Source: an uncultured Eubacteriales bacterium (lineage in GTDB: Bacteria > Bacillota > Clostridia > Christensenellales > UMGS416). From it: 64,000 bases of DNA. The translations under genes were made by a program, and so were the position numbers. Under the pieces are notes generated by a model, which was not told the origin of the DNA, ran no database searches, and saw only the letters and a list, made by a program, of their open reading frames with translations. Below are positions 16,944 through 24,988 of this stretch, piece by piece. Each line of letters begins with the position of its first letter. Positions within the stretch are counted from its first letter, which is position 1. The stretch is from assembly GCA_900542005.1 (NCBI GenBank), contig UQLW01000010.1:14096-78095 (forward strand), written 5' to 3'.

Positions 16944-17477
16944 CTATGGGAGAAAGTACCCCCTGCGCTCGCGGTTCAGGGTTTCCGCGGTGGCGGTAAT
17001 AACAAGCTCCTCCACTGCGGCGGCAAGGGCGGCGAAGCAGACAATAGCGCCGGCTACCGATATGCCCCATTGTTTGTAGAGCATCGGAAACAGAAAAATG
17101 AGCGCCCCCGCAGCCTTGTTGGCATCGGTATGGAGGGCGGAAAAGGTTCGGTACCGATAAAAGCCAATCCCATATCCGGCAATCCGCAGCAGGGCGATGC
17201 AAACTATCCATTGCCATAGCCAGCTGGGGAGACGGATAGAGCCAAGCATGGAAAAGAGCAGGGCGCTGACCCAAATGAGATCCGCAATGCTGTCGAGCTT
17301 TGCCCCGGCGGGGCTTTGCTGCTTCAGCAGCCTTGCGACGGCTCCATCGAGTAAATCGCTGAACCCGCCGCCTAGGTAGCATAGCCAAAAAGGCCCGGAA
17401 TAGGGCGGGATAAAGACAAGCGCCGCCGCGGCGGCGATGCGGAAAAGCGTAATAAGGTTGGCTGCGTTTTGCCTCAT
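16944..17477 (-). CDS. CDP-alcohol phosphatidyltransferase
   Basis: A 177-residue integral membrane enzyme with about five helices. The family signature D-x2-D-G-x2-A-R-x8-G-x3-D-x3-D is complete in SDLLDGAVARLLKQQSPAGA followed by KLDSIAD. These enzymes join a CDP-activated lipid and an alcohol (glycerol phosphate, serine, inositol phosphate) with release of CMP at the cytoplasmic face. It is shorter than PgsA and unlike a cardiolipin synthase, so the alcohol cannot be named. GGAGGGG before the ATG supports the start. It stands between the sigma-serpin operon and era, on the same strand. Confidence 0.85.
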   Translation of the reverse strand: MRQNAANLITLFRIAAAAALVFIPPYSGPFWLCYLGGGFSDLLDGAVARLLKQQSPAGAKLDSIADLIWVSALLFSMLGSIRLPSWLWQWIVCIALLRIAGYGIGFYRYRTFSALHTDANKAAGALIFLFPMLYKQWGISVAGAIVCFAALAAAVEELVITATAETLNRERRGYFLP

Positions 17478-17568
17478 ATCCTATCCCCTCCTGAGCACAA
17501 ATTTCTCGTTTCCGGCAGCATACCCTGCCCAGCGCGCACCGCACAACGCTATGGGCTGGGTACAAAAA

Positions 17569-17597
17569 CCGGGGACAGGCCCTCTGCCTGTCCCCGG
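17569..17597. terminator. Terminator after era, usable on both strands
   Basis: The 12-bp stem CCGGGGACAGGC / GCCTGTCCCCGG is followed by TTTTTG on the minus strand and by CTACGCTTTTTTT on the plus strand. Confidence 0.85.
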
Positions 17598-17616
17598 CTA
17601 CGCTTTTTTTGGAAGC

Positions 17617-18522
17617 CTACTGGCGGTCGTCATAGCCCAAGTCCCGCAGGACGTTGGCCGAGTCCCGCCAGTTGTCGCGGGCCTTGACCCATAGCTGCAG
17701 GTTGATGGGGCTGCCCAGCAGGGTTTCCATATCGGCGCGGGCGCGGGTGCCGATTTTCTTGAGCATGTCGCCCCTTTTGCCCACGACGATCCCCTTGTGG
17801 TTTTCCCGCTCCACAATGATATCGGCATGAATATCCACAAGGTCGCTCCCCTCGCGCTTTTTCATCTGCACGACCTCCACGCCAATGCCATGGGGAATCT
17901 CGTCGCGCAGCAGCGAGAGGGCCTTTTCGCGGATGATTTCCGCCACGATGACCCGCTCGGGCTGGTCGGTATACATTTCCTCAGGAAAGTAGCGCGGGCC
18001 TGGAGTCAGATGGGCGGCGATCAGCTGCTCCAAAAGGTCGACGCCCTCGAAGGTGCGGGCGGAAATCGGTACGATTTCCGTGATAAACTCGTATTCCCGG
18101 AACAGGTCCATGGTTTTGAGCAGCGAGGTTTTGGGCACCAGGTCAATCTTATTGAGAACCAGGATAACCGGCGTGCGCTTGAGGGTAGCGAGCCGGTCCA
18201 TCACGGCCCGGTCGCCGCCGCCGACCGGTACCGAAGCGTCCATGACCGCCAGCACCACGTCCACATCCTCCAGCGCCGCGCCTGCGGAGCGGACCATGAA
18301 CTGCCCCAGCCGGTTGTGGGGCCGGTGCAGGCCGGGCGTGTCGATAAAGACAATCTGATAGTCGGGCCGGTGCAGCACGCCGCGGATCTGATTGCGGGTG
18401 GTCTGGGGGCGGTCGGACACGATGGCCACCTTTTCGCCTACCATGGCGTTGACCAACGTGGATTTGCCCACGTTGCTGCGGCCGATCAGCGTAACAAAGC
18501 CGGATTTATACTCTTGTTGCAT
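17617..18522 (-). CDS. era: GTPase Era
   Basis: A 301-residue GTPase that checks 16S rRNA 3'-end maturation and 30S assembly. Seen: G1 GRSNVGKS (14-21), the Era-specific switch SDRPQTTRNQIRGV, G3 DTPGLHRP, G4 NKID, and a C-terminal type II KH domain with ENHKGIVVGKRGDMLKKIG, which binds the anti-Shine-Dalgarno end of 16S rRNA. Full length. It is the last gene of the pgpH-ybeY-era unit, 24 bases after ybeY, without the dgkA and cdd genes that many Bacillota place between. AAGGAGAATGATATGC precedes the ATG. Confidence 0.95.
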   Translation of the reverse strand: MQQEYKSGFVTLIGRSNVGKSTLVNAMVGEKVAIVSDRPQTTRNQIRGVLHRPDYQIVFIDTPGLHRPHNRLGQFMVRSAGAALEDVDVVLAVMDASVPVGGGDRAVMDRLATLKRTPVILVLNKIDLVPKTSLLKTMDLFREYEFITEIVPISARTFEGVDLLEQLIAAHLTPGPRYFPEEMYTDQPERVIVAEIIREKALSLLRDEIPHGIGVEVVQMKKREGSDLVDIHADIIVERENHKGIVVGKRGDMLKKIGTRARADMETLLGSPINLQLWVKARDNWRDSANVLRDLGYDDRQ

Positions 18523-18546
18523 ATCATTCTCCTTTTGGGAAGGGTG

Positions 18547-19314
18547 TCAGGATGGAAGATACCAGCCGCCGTCCCGGCGGCAATAGAGCGGGCAGGGAGG
18601 CGGGCTGGCGGGCATGGCGGTACAGGCGCAGGCCAGCGGCCCTACGGCTGGAGGCAGCTTGGCCAGCGCGCCTGCAAGGGCGGCGCTTCCATCGGGCCCT
18701 GCGGCTACATACAGCGTACCATCCTCGCCCAGCACCGCCGCCCCCTGGGGCGCGGCGGCGTCATCAGCCCCGCAGGTGAGCTCGGCCAGCGCGCCCTCGG
18801 TGACAAGGGCTGTCCGCGGCAGGCCCAAAGCCAGAAGGATCTTCTCCTCCAGGGCGCGCATCAGCGCCTTATCCTCGGCGGTCTCGTGGTCGTATCCCAG
18901 CAGGTGCAGCATACCATGCACGGTCAAATAGGCCAGCTCCCGGGAGGGGCTGTGGCCGAATTGCTGCGCTTGGCGGTCCGCCGTGGGCATGGAGATGACA
19001 AGGTCGCCCAGCATGACCTCGCCGGTCAGCGGATCCTTTTCCAGCTGCAGGGCTTCGTCCTCCTCCCAGGGGTCGGCCCCCTGCTCGTAACCGTCGCCAT
19101 AGTCGATCATGGGGAAGGAGAGCACATCGGTGGATCTGTCGATTCCCCGGAAGCGTTGGTTCAGCTGGCGGATGGCCTCATCATCCACCAGCGTAAGGCC
19201 CACCTGGGCGTCGGAGACGCCGCCATGGAGAGCCAGGGTCGTCTCGACCGCCCGCTTAAGCAGCGCTTCGTCCACGGGGAAGGCCTGCTGCTCGTTATTG
19301 ATCATAATGGTCAT
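18547..19314 (-). CDS. ybeY: Endoribonuclease YbeY with an unusual C-terminal extension
   Basis: A 255-residue protein. The first 165 or so residues are YbeY: the metal triad HGMLHLLGYDH (His133, His137, His143) binds zinc for RNA cleavage in 16S maturation and ribosome quality control, and RSTDVLSFP and GEVMLGDLVISM are conserved. From about residue 168 there are roughly 85 extra residues, rich in Ala/Gly/Pro and Cys (GPLACACTAMPASPPPCPLY), ending RRDGGWYLPS, which the family normally lacks. They match no domain I know. The start overlaps the pgpH stop by four bases (ATGA), so translation is coupled. Confidence 0.9.
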   Translation of the reverse strand: MTIMINNEQQAFPVDEALLKRAVETTLALHGGVSDAQVGLTLVDDEAIRQLNQRFRGIDRSTDVLSFPMIDYGDGYEQGADPWEEDEALQLEKDPLTGEVMLGDLVISMPTADRQAQQFGHSPSRELAYLTVHGMLHLLGYDHETAEDKALMRALEEKILLALGLPRTALVTEGALAELTCGADDAAAPQGAAVLGEDGTLYVAAGPDGSAALAGALAKLPPAVGPLACACTAMPASPPPCPLYCRRDGGWYLPS

Positions 19315-21503
19315 GCCTTTTGCTCCTTTTCCATGGGCGGATACTGGATCCGCTCATGATAGATGCCGCTGAGCACCGAAAGGAAGACCTGGGTAATATC
19401 CTCCAGCTGACCGAAGGTCAGGTCGCAATAATCCAGCTGGCCGTCCTCCCGCTTGCCCTTTATGATGCGGCGCACCATCTCCTCCATCCCCTGGGGCGTG
19501 TGCTTGGGCATGGAGCGCACCGCAGCCTCCACCGAATCGGCCAGCATGATGATGGCTTCCTCCTTGGTGGCCGGTACGGGCCCGGGATAGCGGAAATCAG
19601 CCTCCTGAACCGTGGCGGGATCCTCGGCCTCCTTTTGGGCTTTTACGTAGAAATAGGCGGCCAGCGTATCGCCATGGTGGCTGGCAATGATATCAACGAC
19701 CTCCTTGGGCAGGCGGAATTTACGGGCCAGCTCCTGGCCGTCCAGCACATGGCTGACCAGGATGCGGGCCGACAGCGCGGCGTCGATCTGATCGTGGGGA
19801 TTTTCTATCCCCACCTGATTCTCCTTGAAGAAATTCGGCCGACGCAGCTTGCCGATGTCGTGATACAGCGCGCCGCATCGGGCCAGCATGGGATTGGCCC
19901 CGACCTCCTCGGCGGCGGATTCAGCCAGGTTGCTGACCACCACCGAATGATGGTAGGTACCGGGCGCCTCCAGCAGCAGCTGGCGCAGCAGCGGCTGGTT
20001 GGGATTGGTCAGCTCCATTAGCTTCATAGGCGTCACCAGCCGGAAGAGGCCCTCCCACAGGGGGAAGGAGCCCAGCACAATGACAGCCGAACCCAGGCCG
20101 TTCCCCAGGCAATACAGCGCGGTGGACAGCAGCCGGTTCTGCACGAAATCCATGATTTCCATACCCATCATCTGACAGATGCCAAAGACGGCCAGGCAAA
20201 CGGCCGATACGGCGGCCCCGCAGAGCATGACCGTGCCGCGTTGGGCGCTGGTGGTCATCATGTTGATGGATAGGGTGCCCGAAAGCAGGGTGGCGGCCAT
20301 GACCGGCAGGGCGTTGGCCGAGAGGGGGACGCCCGCCTCGCCGGCCAGCATCCCGGCGAAGATCGCCAGCAGCGCGTTCATGACATAGGCTACCCTGCGG
20401 TTGAGCAGCATGGCGTAGAGGGTAGCGGCCACGGCCATGGGCATCAGCTGGTAGGAGACCTTGCGGCCCAGCCAGCACAGGGCGATGGAGAGCACCGCGA
20501 CCATAACGAGCAGGGCATAACGGGGCAGGTCGTCCCACAGGGGACGCTCGAAGAGCACAAGATACATACCGCCCACAGCAAAAACGATCACGATGAGCAA
20601 GATGATGCCCCAATACAGCGGCGCGTCGTTACGCTCCTCCTCCAGGATGCCCAGCGCGCTGAGCATGTCGTATTGGGCGGCCGAAATCACATCGCCCTTG
20701 CGCACGATGGACTGGCCGCTCATGATCATGACGGGCGCCACCTTATCGGCGGCCTGCTGCTTGGCGTTTTCCGTCGCCTCCTCATCATAGATGAAGTTAG
20801 GCTGCACCAGCGCGCCGGCTACCTCGACCGCAACGCGCTGGGCGTCCTCCGTCAGCCCCCATTCCTCGCTTCGCAGCGCGCGGCCGATGAAGACAAGCTG
20901 TTCATTGAGCTGATCCTGCTTGATCCCGTTTTCCAGCGCGGTGTTGACCTGCTGCAGCGTTACCTCGCGCATGGTGTCAAAATCCTCCTGGCGCATATCC
21001 AGCAGGGCTATCAGCGACTGATTGGAGAGGGAGACGCCCTGGATGGTTTCGTTGCAGGAGGCGAGGAACTCTGCGGTATAGTCCATGCTGGCGGTTGCGC
21101 TGCCCGGCAGGGAGGCCTGCTGCATCATGCGGGAGCGCTCCTGTTCGCCCAGGGCCCGTACCTGCTGCATCTGGTCAAAGCAGGTGTTCATCGCGCTCAT
21201 CACGCTTTGGGTGATGGCGGTATCCTCGGAATAGCTCATGCCCACCGCCTCCCGGGCCGCCTCCCGGGCTGCCTCGGTTTTCGCAGTGTCCTCCACGGTG
21301 CGGGGCGCATAAATATCCTCGGTAGCCACCATGCCCTGCTCCACCGTGTGCCGCTGGGGGGTGATGACCGTCTCAATCATCATGGCGTAGACCAAAAGCG
21401 CCGCTACAAACGCGATCAGCGCGCGGAAGAGCACACCGCTGGCCCGCCGCCAGCCGGCTAAAAAGCGCTGCCCCAAGACGGCCTTATTCTGCGCCTGTTC
21501 CAT
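19311..21503 (-). CDS. pgpH: 7TMR-HD cyclic-di-AMP phosphodiesterase PgpH (YqfF)
   Basis: A 730-residue membrane enzyme. An N-terminal helix is followed by a large extracellular 7TMR-HDED sensor domain (about 50-270), a bundle of seven helices, and a cytoplasmic HD domain with ARCGALYHDIGKLRRP, LVSHVLDG, IASHHGDT and ILADSVEAA, carrying the metal ligands that hydrolyse c-di-AMP to pApA. It helps control osmolyte and potassium balance and wall stress. AAGGATGAGGGT before 21503 supports this ATG over one at 21521. It heads the pgpH-ybeY-era operon. In related genomes phoH usually precedes it directly, but here phoH lies 14 kb away beyond the polysaccharide island. Confidence 0.93.
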   Translation of the reverse strand: MEQAQNKAVLGQRFLAGWRRASGVLFRALIAFVAALLVYAMMIETVITPQRHTVEQGMVATEDIYAPRTVEDTAKTEAAREAAREAVGMSYSEDTAITQSVMSAMNTCFDQMQQVRALGEQERSRMMQQASLPGSATASMDYTAEFLASCNETIQGVSLSNQSLIALLDMRQEDFDTMREVTLQQVNTALENGIKQDQLNEQLVFIGRALRSEEWGLTEDAQRVAVEVAGALVQPNFIYDEEATENAKQQAADKVAPVMIMSGQSIVRKGDVISAAQYDMLSALGILEEERNDAPLYWGIILLIVIVFAVGGMYLVLFERPLWDDLPRYALLVMVAVLSIALCWLGRKVSYQLMPMAVAATLYAMLLNRRVAYVMNALLAIFAGMLAGEAGVPLSANALPVMAATLLSGTLSINMMTTSAQRGTVMLCGAAVSAVCLAVFGICQMMGMEIMDFVQNRLLSTALYCLGNGLGSAVIVLGSFPLWEGLFRLVTPMKLMELTNPNQPLLRQLLLEAPGTYHHSVVVSNLAESAAEEVGANPMLARCGALYHDIGKLRRPNFFKENQVGIENPHDQIDAALSARILVSHVLDGQELARKFRLPKEVVDIIASHHGDTLAAYFYVKAQKEAEDPATVQEADFRYPGPVPATKEEAIIMLADSVEAAVRSMPKHTPQGMEEMVRRIIKGKREDGQLDYCDLTFGQLEDITQVFLSVLSGIYHERIQYPPMEKEQKA

Positions 21504-21550
21504 ACCCTCATCCTTCCTCATCCGGCCGGTATGCCGTTTTTTGCCTGTTT

Positions 21551-21564
21551 CCTAGGCGCCTAGG
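21551..21564. other. Perfect 14-bp palindrome in the pgpH leader
   Basis: CCTAGGCGCCTAGG lies just downstream of the pgpH -10 element, roughly +7 to +20 of the transcript. It could be an operator or a small RNA hairpin; no known regulator site matches. Confidence 0.45.
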
Positions 21565-21577
21565 TGTATCTATCCAA

Positions 21578-21606
21578 ATTATACCCTTCTTCGGCTTTTC
21601 TGTATA
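21578..21606 (-). promoter_or_regulatory. Promoter of the pgpH-ybeY-era operon
   Basis: On the minus strand: TATACA (21601-21606), 17 bases, TATAAT (21578-21583). It explains expression of pgpH after separation from phoH. Confidence 0.6.
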
Positions 21607-21738
21607 GTGGCTGTTTTTCCTGAAAGGACGGGGATTTCACCGGATCGTGCCGTAGTGCGCACAGCGCCGGGCGGCAGCCGACATCCGGGCCTTATGCGGC
21701 CCGTTTGCGCTGAAATCCCGTGAAAAACGCCATATCGC

Positions 21739-21767
21739 TTGACATTTTGCATGCAAACTATTATGGT
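21739..21767 (+). promoter_or_regulatory. Candidate polysaccharide-island promoter P1 with internal palindrome
   Basis: TTGACA (21739-21744), 17 bases, TATGGT (21762-21767). The spacer contains the palindrome TTTGCATGCAAA (21746-21757), positioned where a repressor would block polymerase. Confidence 0.5.
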
Positions 21768-21852
21768 ATACCCAAGAATAGGGCAAAATGGCAATGCGAC
21801 CGTATGCCGGCCGGGCAATTTGAATTTTTGATAGTCAAGCCCCTGCGATCTA

Positions 21853-21861
21853 TGCTATAAT
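21853..21861 (+). promoter_or_regulatory. Candidate promoter P2, extended -10
   Basis: TGCTATAAT at 21853-21861 is a perfect extended -10. No good -35 is seen at 17 bases. It lies 180 bases before the first island gene. Confidence 0.5.
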
Positions 21862-22040
21862 AATTGGGCTTCTGGCAGAATTCGGCGGCTTAGCCCCAGG
21901 GCGGCCATCCTGTTTTATCCTCAGGTTCCAAAGATTGCGATGCAAAATGCAATAGGCGGCGGAATAATCGCGCTTCTGCCCCCGTCTAACAAAGAGATGG
22001 GGACAGCCGGCCGCCCTGTGTCATAGGAGATACGCAGCAT
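21862..22040 (+). other. Untranslated leader of the polysaccharide island
   Basis: About 180 bases without a gene. It includes an 8-bp stem, CCCCGTCT with AGATGGGG, near 21980-22003. No loaP-type regulator gene is in the window. The leader may attenuate transcription, but no clear terminator/antiterminator pair is visible. Confidence 0.35.
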
Positions 22041-23270
22041 ATGAATATCTGGTTGATCAACCATTATGCGGTTCCGCCGCAGTATTATCCCCTGGCCAGG
22101 CAGACATACTTTGCCAAATACCTGATGGAAATGGGCCATTCGGTGACGATCTTCGCGGCCAGCACCGTTCATAACTCCAATCAGAACCTCATCACCGACG
22201 GCGCTCCTTATCGGGAGGAAACGGTGAACGGCGTCCATTATGTATATATACGCTGCCGGGACTATACGGGAAACGGCGTATCCCGAATATATAACATGAT
22301 GGAGTTCGCCTGGAAGCTGCCCGGGGTTTGCAAGCGCTTCCCGCGCCCTGACGCGATTGTGGCAACTTCGATGCCGCCGGTATCCTGCGCGGCGGGAATA
22401 CGTATTGCCCGCAAGTACGGCTGCCGTGGTATAGCGGAGATTGCCGACCTCTGGCCGGAATCCATCGTCGCCTATGGGATCGCCGGAAAAAACAATCCGC
22501 TGGTTGTGCTGCTGCGGCGGCTGGAGAAATGGATCTATAAAAAGTCAGACGCCGTTGTGTTCACCATGGAGGGCGGCTACGATTATATTATCGAACAGGG
22601 CTGGGAAAAAGAAATCTCCCGCTCGAAGGTTTTCCATATCAATAATGGAGTGGATTTGATATCGTTTTATAATAATCGCGAAAATAATCGCATTCAGGAT
22701 TCGGATTTATCAGATCCGCACACGTTTAAAGTAATTTACACAGGCTCAGTCCGGCATGTAAACAATCTGGGCTTACTGCTGGAGGCTGCTAAAAAAGTAA
22801 AAAACCGAAGGATCAAGTTTCTAATATGGGGAGATGGCGACGAGTTCTTGGGGTTGAAGAAGAAGGTTGAAGACGAAAAGATTGAAAATGTATGCTTCAA
22901 AGGAAAAGTAAATAAAGCTTGCATTCCCTATATCGTCAGCTGTGCCGATTTAAATATTGTGCATAACACCCCGACGAAGCTATTAAGATTTGGTATCAGC
23001 ATGAACAAGATTTTTGACTATTTTGCCGCGGGTAAACCGATGGTAGTCGATTTCCCTTGCCGGTACAATCCTGTAATACAATATCAGGCCGGTATCATGG
23101 TGGAAGACCCTGAAGCATCAAATATCGCGGCTGCTATAGAATCCTTTGCCAGTATGGACAAATCAGAATATGATACATATTGCGATCATTCGTTGGCTGC
23201 GGCCCATGAATATGACTTCAAACGGCTTACGCAGAAACTCATGGACGTAATAGAAGGCAGGCGGGAGTAG
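22041..23270 (+). CDS. GT4 glycosyltransferase, WbuB-like
   Basis: A 409-residue retaining GT-B glycosyltransferase. The N-terminal start NIWLINHYAVPP and the acceptor-side HSVTIFAAS region are typical of WbuB/FnlC-associated enzymes. The C-terminal donor domain has IYTGSVRHVNNLGLLLEA, IWGDGDE and the loop MNKIFDYFAAGKPMV with the conserved Glu position replaced by Asp/Phe. WbuB-type enzymes often add an N-acetylated amino sugar to a lipid-linked chain. First gene of the island, with GGAGAT before the ATG. The gene changes from GC-rich to AT-rich at about 22,640, suggesting mosaic descent. Confidence 0.8.
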   Translation: MNIWLINHYAVPPQYYPLARQTYFAKYLMEMGHSVTIFAASTVHNSNQNLITDGAPYREETVNGVHYVYIRCRDYTGNGVSRIYNMMEFAWKLPGVCKRFPRPDAIVATSMPPVSCAAGIRIARKYGCRGIAEIADLWPESIVAYGIAGKNNPLVVLLRRLEKWIYKKSDAVVFTMEGGYDYIIEQGWEKEISRSKVFHINNGVDLISFYNNRENNRIQDSDLSDPHTFKVIYTGSVRHVNNLGLLLEAAKKVKNRRIKFLIWGDGDEFLGLKKKVEDEKIENVCFKGKVNKACIPYIVSCADLNIVHNTPTKLLRFGISMNKIFDYFAAGKPMVVDFPCRYNPVIQYQAGIMVEDPEASNIAAAIESFASMDKSEYDTYCDHSLAAAHEYDFKRLTQKLMDVIEGRRE

Positions 23271-24404
23271 ATGAGTATGCAATTTATTGATTTAAAGGCG
23301 CAGTACCGTGCGCTGAAGGATGAGATTGACGCCGGTATCCAACAGGTACTGGATGCCGCGCAGTTTATCAGCGGGCCCCAGGTCAAGGAGCTGGAGGGTG
23401 AGCTAGCGGCCTTTGTGGGCCGGAAGCATTGTGTCAGCTGCGGCAACGGCACCGACGCGCTGCAGATCGCCTATATGGTCTACGGCATAGGCCCGGGCGA
23501 CGCGGTATTCTGCCCGGATATCACCTTTGTTTCCTCCACAGAGCCGGCCAAGATGTTTGGCGCTACGCCGGTATTCTGCGATATTACGCCGGATACCTAC
23601 ACGCTTTGCCCCCAGAGCCTGGAGGCCCAGATCAAGGCGGTACTGGCGGAGGGCAAACTGACGCCCAAGGCGGTGGTGGCTGTAGACATCCTGGGCAATC
23701 CCTGCGACTACGACGCCATCGTGCCGCTGTGCGAGAAATATGGCCTAGTCCTCATTGAGGACGCGGCGCAGAGCTTTGGCGCCAGCTATAAGGGCAAGCG
23801 CTGCTTAAGCTTCGGGCAGATCGCCATCGCCTCCTTTTTCCCGGCCAAGCCCTTGGGGTGCTATGGCGACGGCGGCGCCGTCTTTACCGATGACGATGAG
23901 ATTGCCGATATCTGCCGGTCCATCTGCGTGCACGGCAAGGGCCCCGGCGGCAAATATAACAATATCCGGGTGGGCATGAATTCCCGGCTGGATACGCTCC
24001 AGGCGGCGATTCTGCTGCCCAAGCTGAAGGCTTTGAAGGACTATGAGATCGAGGCGCGCCAGCAGGTGGCTAAGCGGTATAACGAGGCCTTTGCCGGACG
24101 CTTTACCGTGCCCTATGTGGCGGAAGGCTGCGTATCCGTTTACGCGCAGTACGCCATACTGGCGCCGGATACCGCCACGCGGGACCGGGTCATTGCCCAT
24201 CTGAAGGAAAAGGGCATTCCCAACATGATCTATTACCCCACGCCGCAGCATGCGCTGCCGGTGTTTCAGGATGAACCCCGCTATGGGGAGCGCTATACCC
24301 ATGCCGACGATTATTGCGCGCGGACGCTTTCGCTGCCCATGCATCCTTATATGGAGGCGGATGACCAGCAGAGGGTCATCGACGCCGTGCTGGAGGCCTT
24401 GTAA
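23271..24404 (+). CDS. wbpE: UDP-2-acetamido-2-deoxy-3-keto-glucuronate aminotransferase (WbpE-like)
   Basis: A 377-residue PLP-dependent DegT/DnrJ/EryC1 aminotransferase. Seen: MQFIDLKAQY start region, SCGNGTDALQIA, EDAAQSFGA and FFPAKPLGCYGDGGA, whose Lys forms the Schiff base with PLP. It places an amino group at C3 of UDP-3-keto-GlcNAcA, with glutamate as usual donor, in the UDP-ManNAc3NAcA pathway. All other steps are encoded nearby (24404, 24989, 26308, 28506). Translation may begin at 23271 or at the second ATG (23277), which has the better spacing to GGGAG. Its stop overlaps the next start (TAATG). Confidence 0.88.
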   Translation: MSMQFIDLKAQYRALKDEIDAGIQQVLDAAQFISGPQVKELEGELAAFVGRKHCVSCGNGTDALQIAYMVYGIGPGDAVFCPDITFVSSTEPAKMFGATPVFCDITPDTYTLCPQSLEAQIKAVLAEGKLTPKAVVAVDILGNPCDYDAIVPLCEKYGLVLIEDAAQSFGASYKGKRCLSFGQIAIASFFPAKPLGCYGDGGAVFTDDDEIADICRSICVHGKGPGGKYNNIRVGMNSRLDTLQAAILLPKLKALKDYEIEARQQVAKRYNEAFAGRFTVPYVAEGCVSVYAQYAILAPDTATRDRVIAHLKEKGIPNMIYYPTPQHALPVFQDEPRYGERYTHADDYCARTLSLPMHPYMEADDQQRVIDAVLEAL

Positions 24405-24985
24405 TGGACAAGGCCTATTTCGTGCATGAATCCAGCTATGTGGACGAGGGCTGCGAGATTGGGGCTGAGACCAAGATCTGGCACTTCTCCCATATCATGA
24501 AGGGCTGCATCATCGGGAAAGGGTGCAATATTGGCCAGAATGTGGTCATCTCGCCGGGGGTGGTCCTGGGTGACGGGGTTAAGATCCAGAACAACGTCTC
24601 GGTCTATACCGGGGTGATCTGCGAGGATGGCGTTTTCCTGGGGCCCTCCTGCGTCTTTACCAATGTGATCAACCCCAGAGCCTTTATTGAACGCAAAAGC
24701 GAATACCGCAGGACGGTGATCCATAAAGGCGCCAGCATCGGGGCGAACGCCACCATCGTCTGTGGACATGATATTGGGCGCTATGCCCTGGTGGGCGCCG
24801 GGTCTGTTGTAACCCGGGATGTCCCGGATTACGCTATGGTTTACGGCGTCCCGGCCAAGGTTCGCGGCTATGTCTGCCAGTGCGGCGAACAGATTGCCTT
24901 TTCAGAGGGGCAGGCGGCTTGCTCCGCCTGCGGAAAAACATATAAGATGGATGAAAACTTGCAAATAAAGGAGTGCGAAGGATAA
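24404..24985 (+). CDS. wbpD: UDP-2-acetamido-3-amino-glucuronate N-acetyltransferase (WbpD-like)
   Basis: A 193-residue left-handed beta-helix (hexapeptide) acetyltransferase. Hexapeptide turns run through about residues 15-140 (IGKGCNIGQNVVISPGVVLG; IGANATIVCGHDIG), with the catalytic His region KIWHFSHI near residue 25. It acetylates the 3-amino group made by the WbpE-like enzyme, using acetyl-CoA. The C-terminus carries a small cysteine cluster, CQCGEQ...CSACGKTY, like a zinc ribbon, present in a subset of WbpD proteins. It overlaps the aminotransferase by one base and is followed 3 bases later by wbpA. Confidence 0.87.
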   Translation: MDKAYFVHESSYVDEGCEIGAETKIWHFSHIMKGCIIGKGCNIGQNVVISPGVVLGDGVKIQNNVSVYTGVICEDGVFLGPSCVFTNVINPRAFIERKSEYRRTVIHKGASIGANATIVCGHDIGRYALVGAGSVVTRDVPDYAMVYGVPAKVRGYVCQCGEQIAFSEGQAACSACGKTYKMDENLQIKECEG

Positions 24986-24988
24986 ACC

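Noticed and set aside
21579..21818. A 79-codon minus-strand frame in the pgpH/island gap
   Set aside because: It covers both predicted promoters and has no recognisable content.
21862..22040. JUMPstart/ops or LoaP-type antitermination signal before the glycan island
   Set aside because: No GGCGGTAG element and no loaP or rfaH-like gene are visible; one modest stem is not enough.
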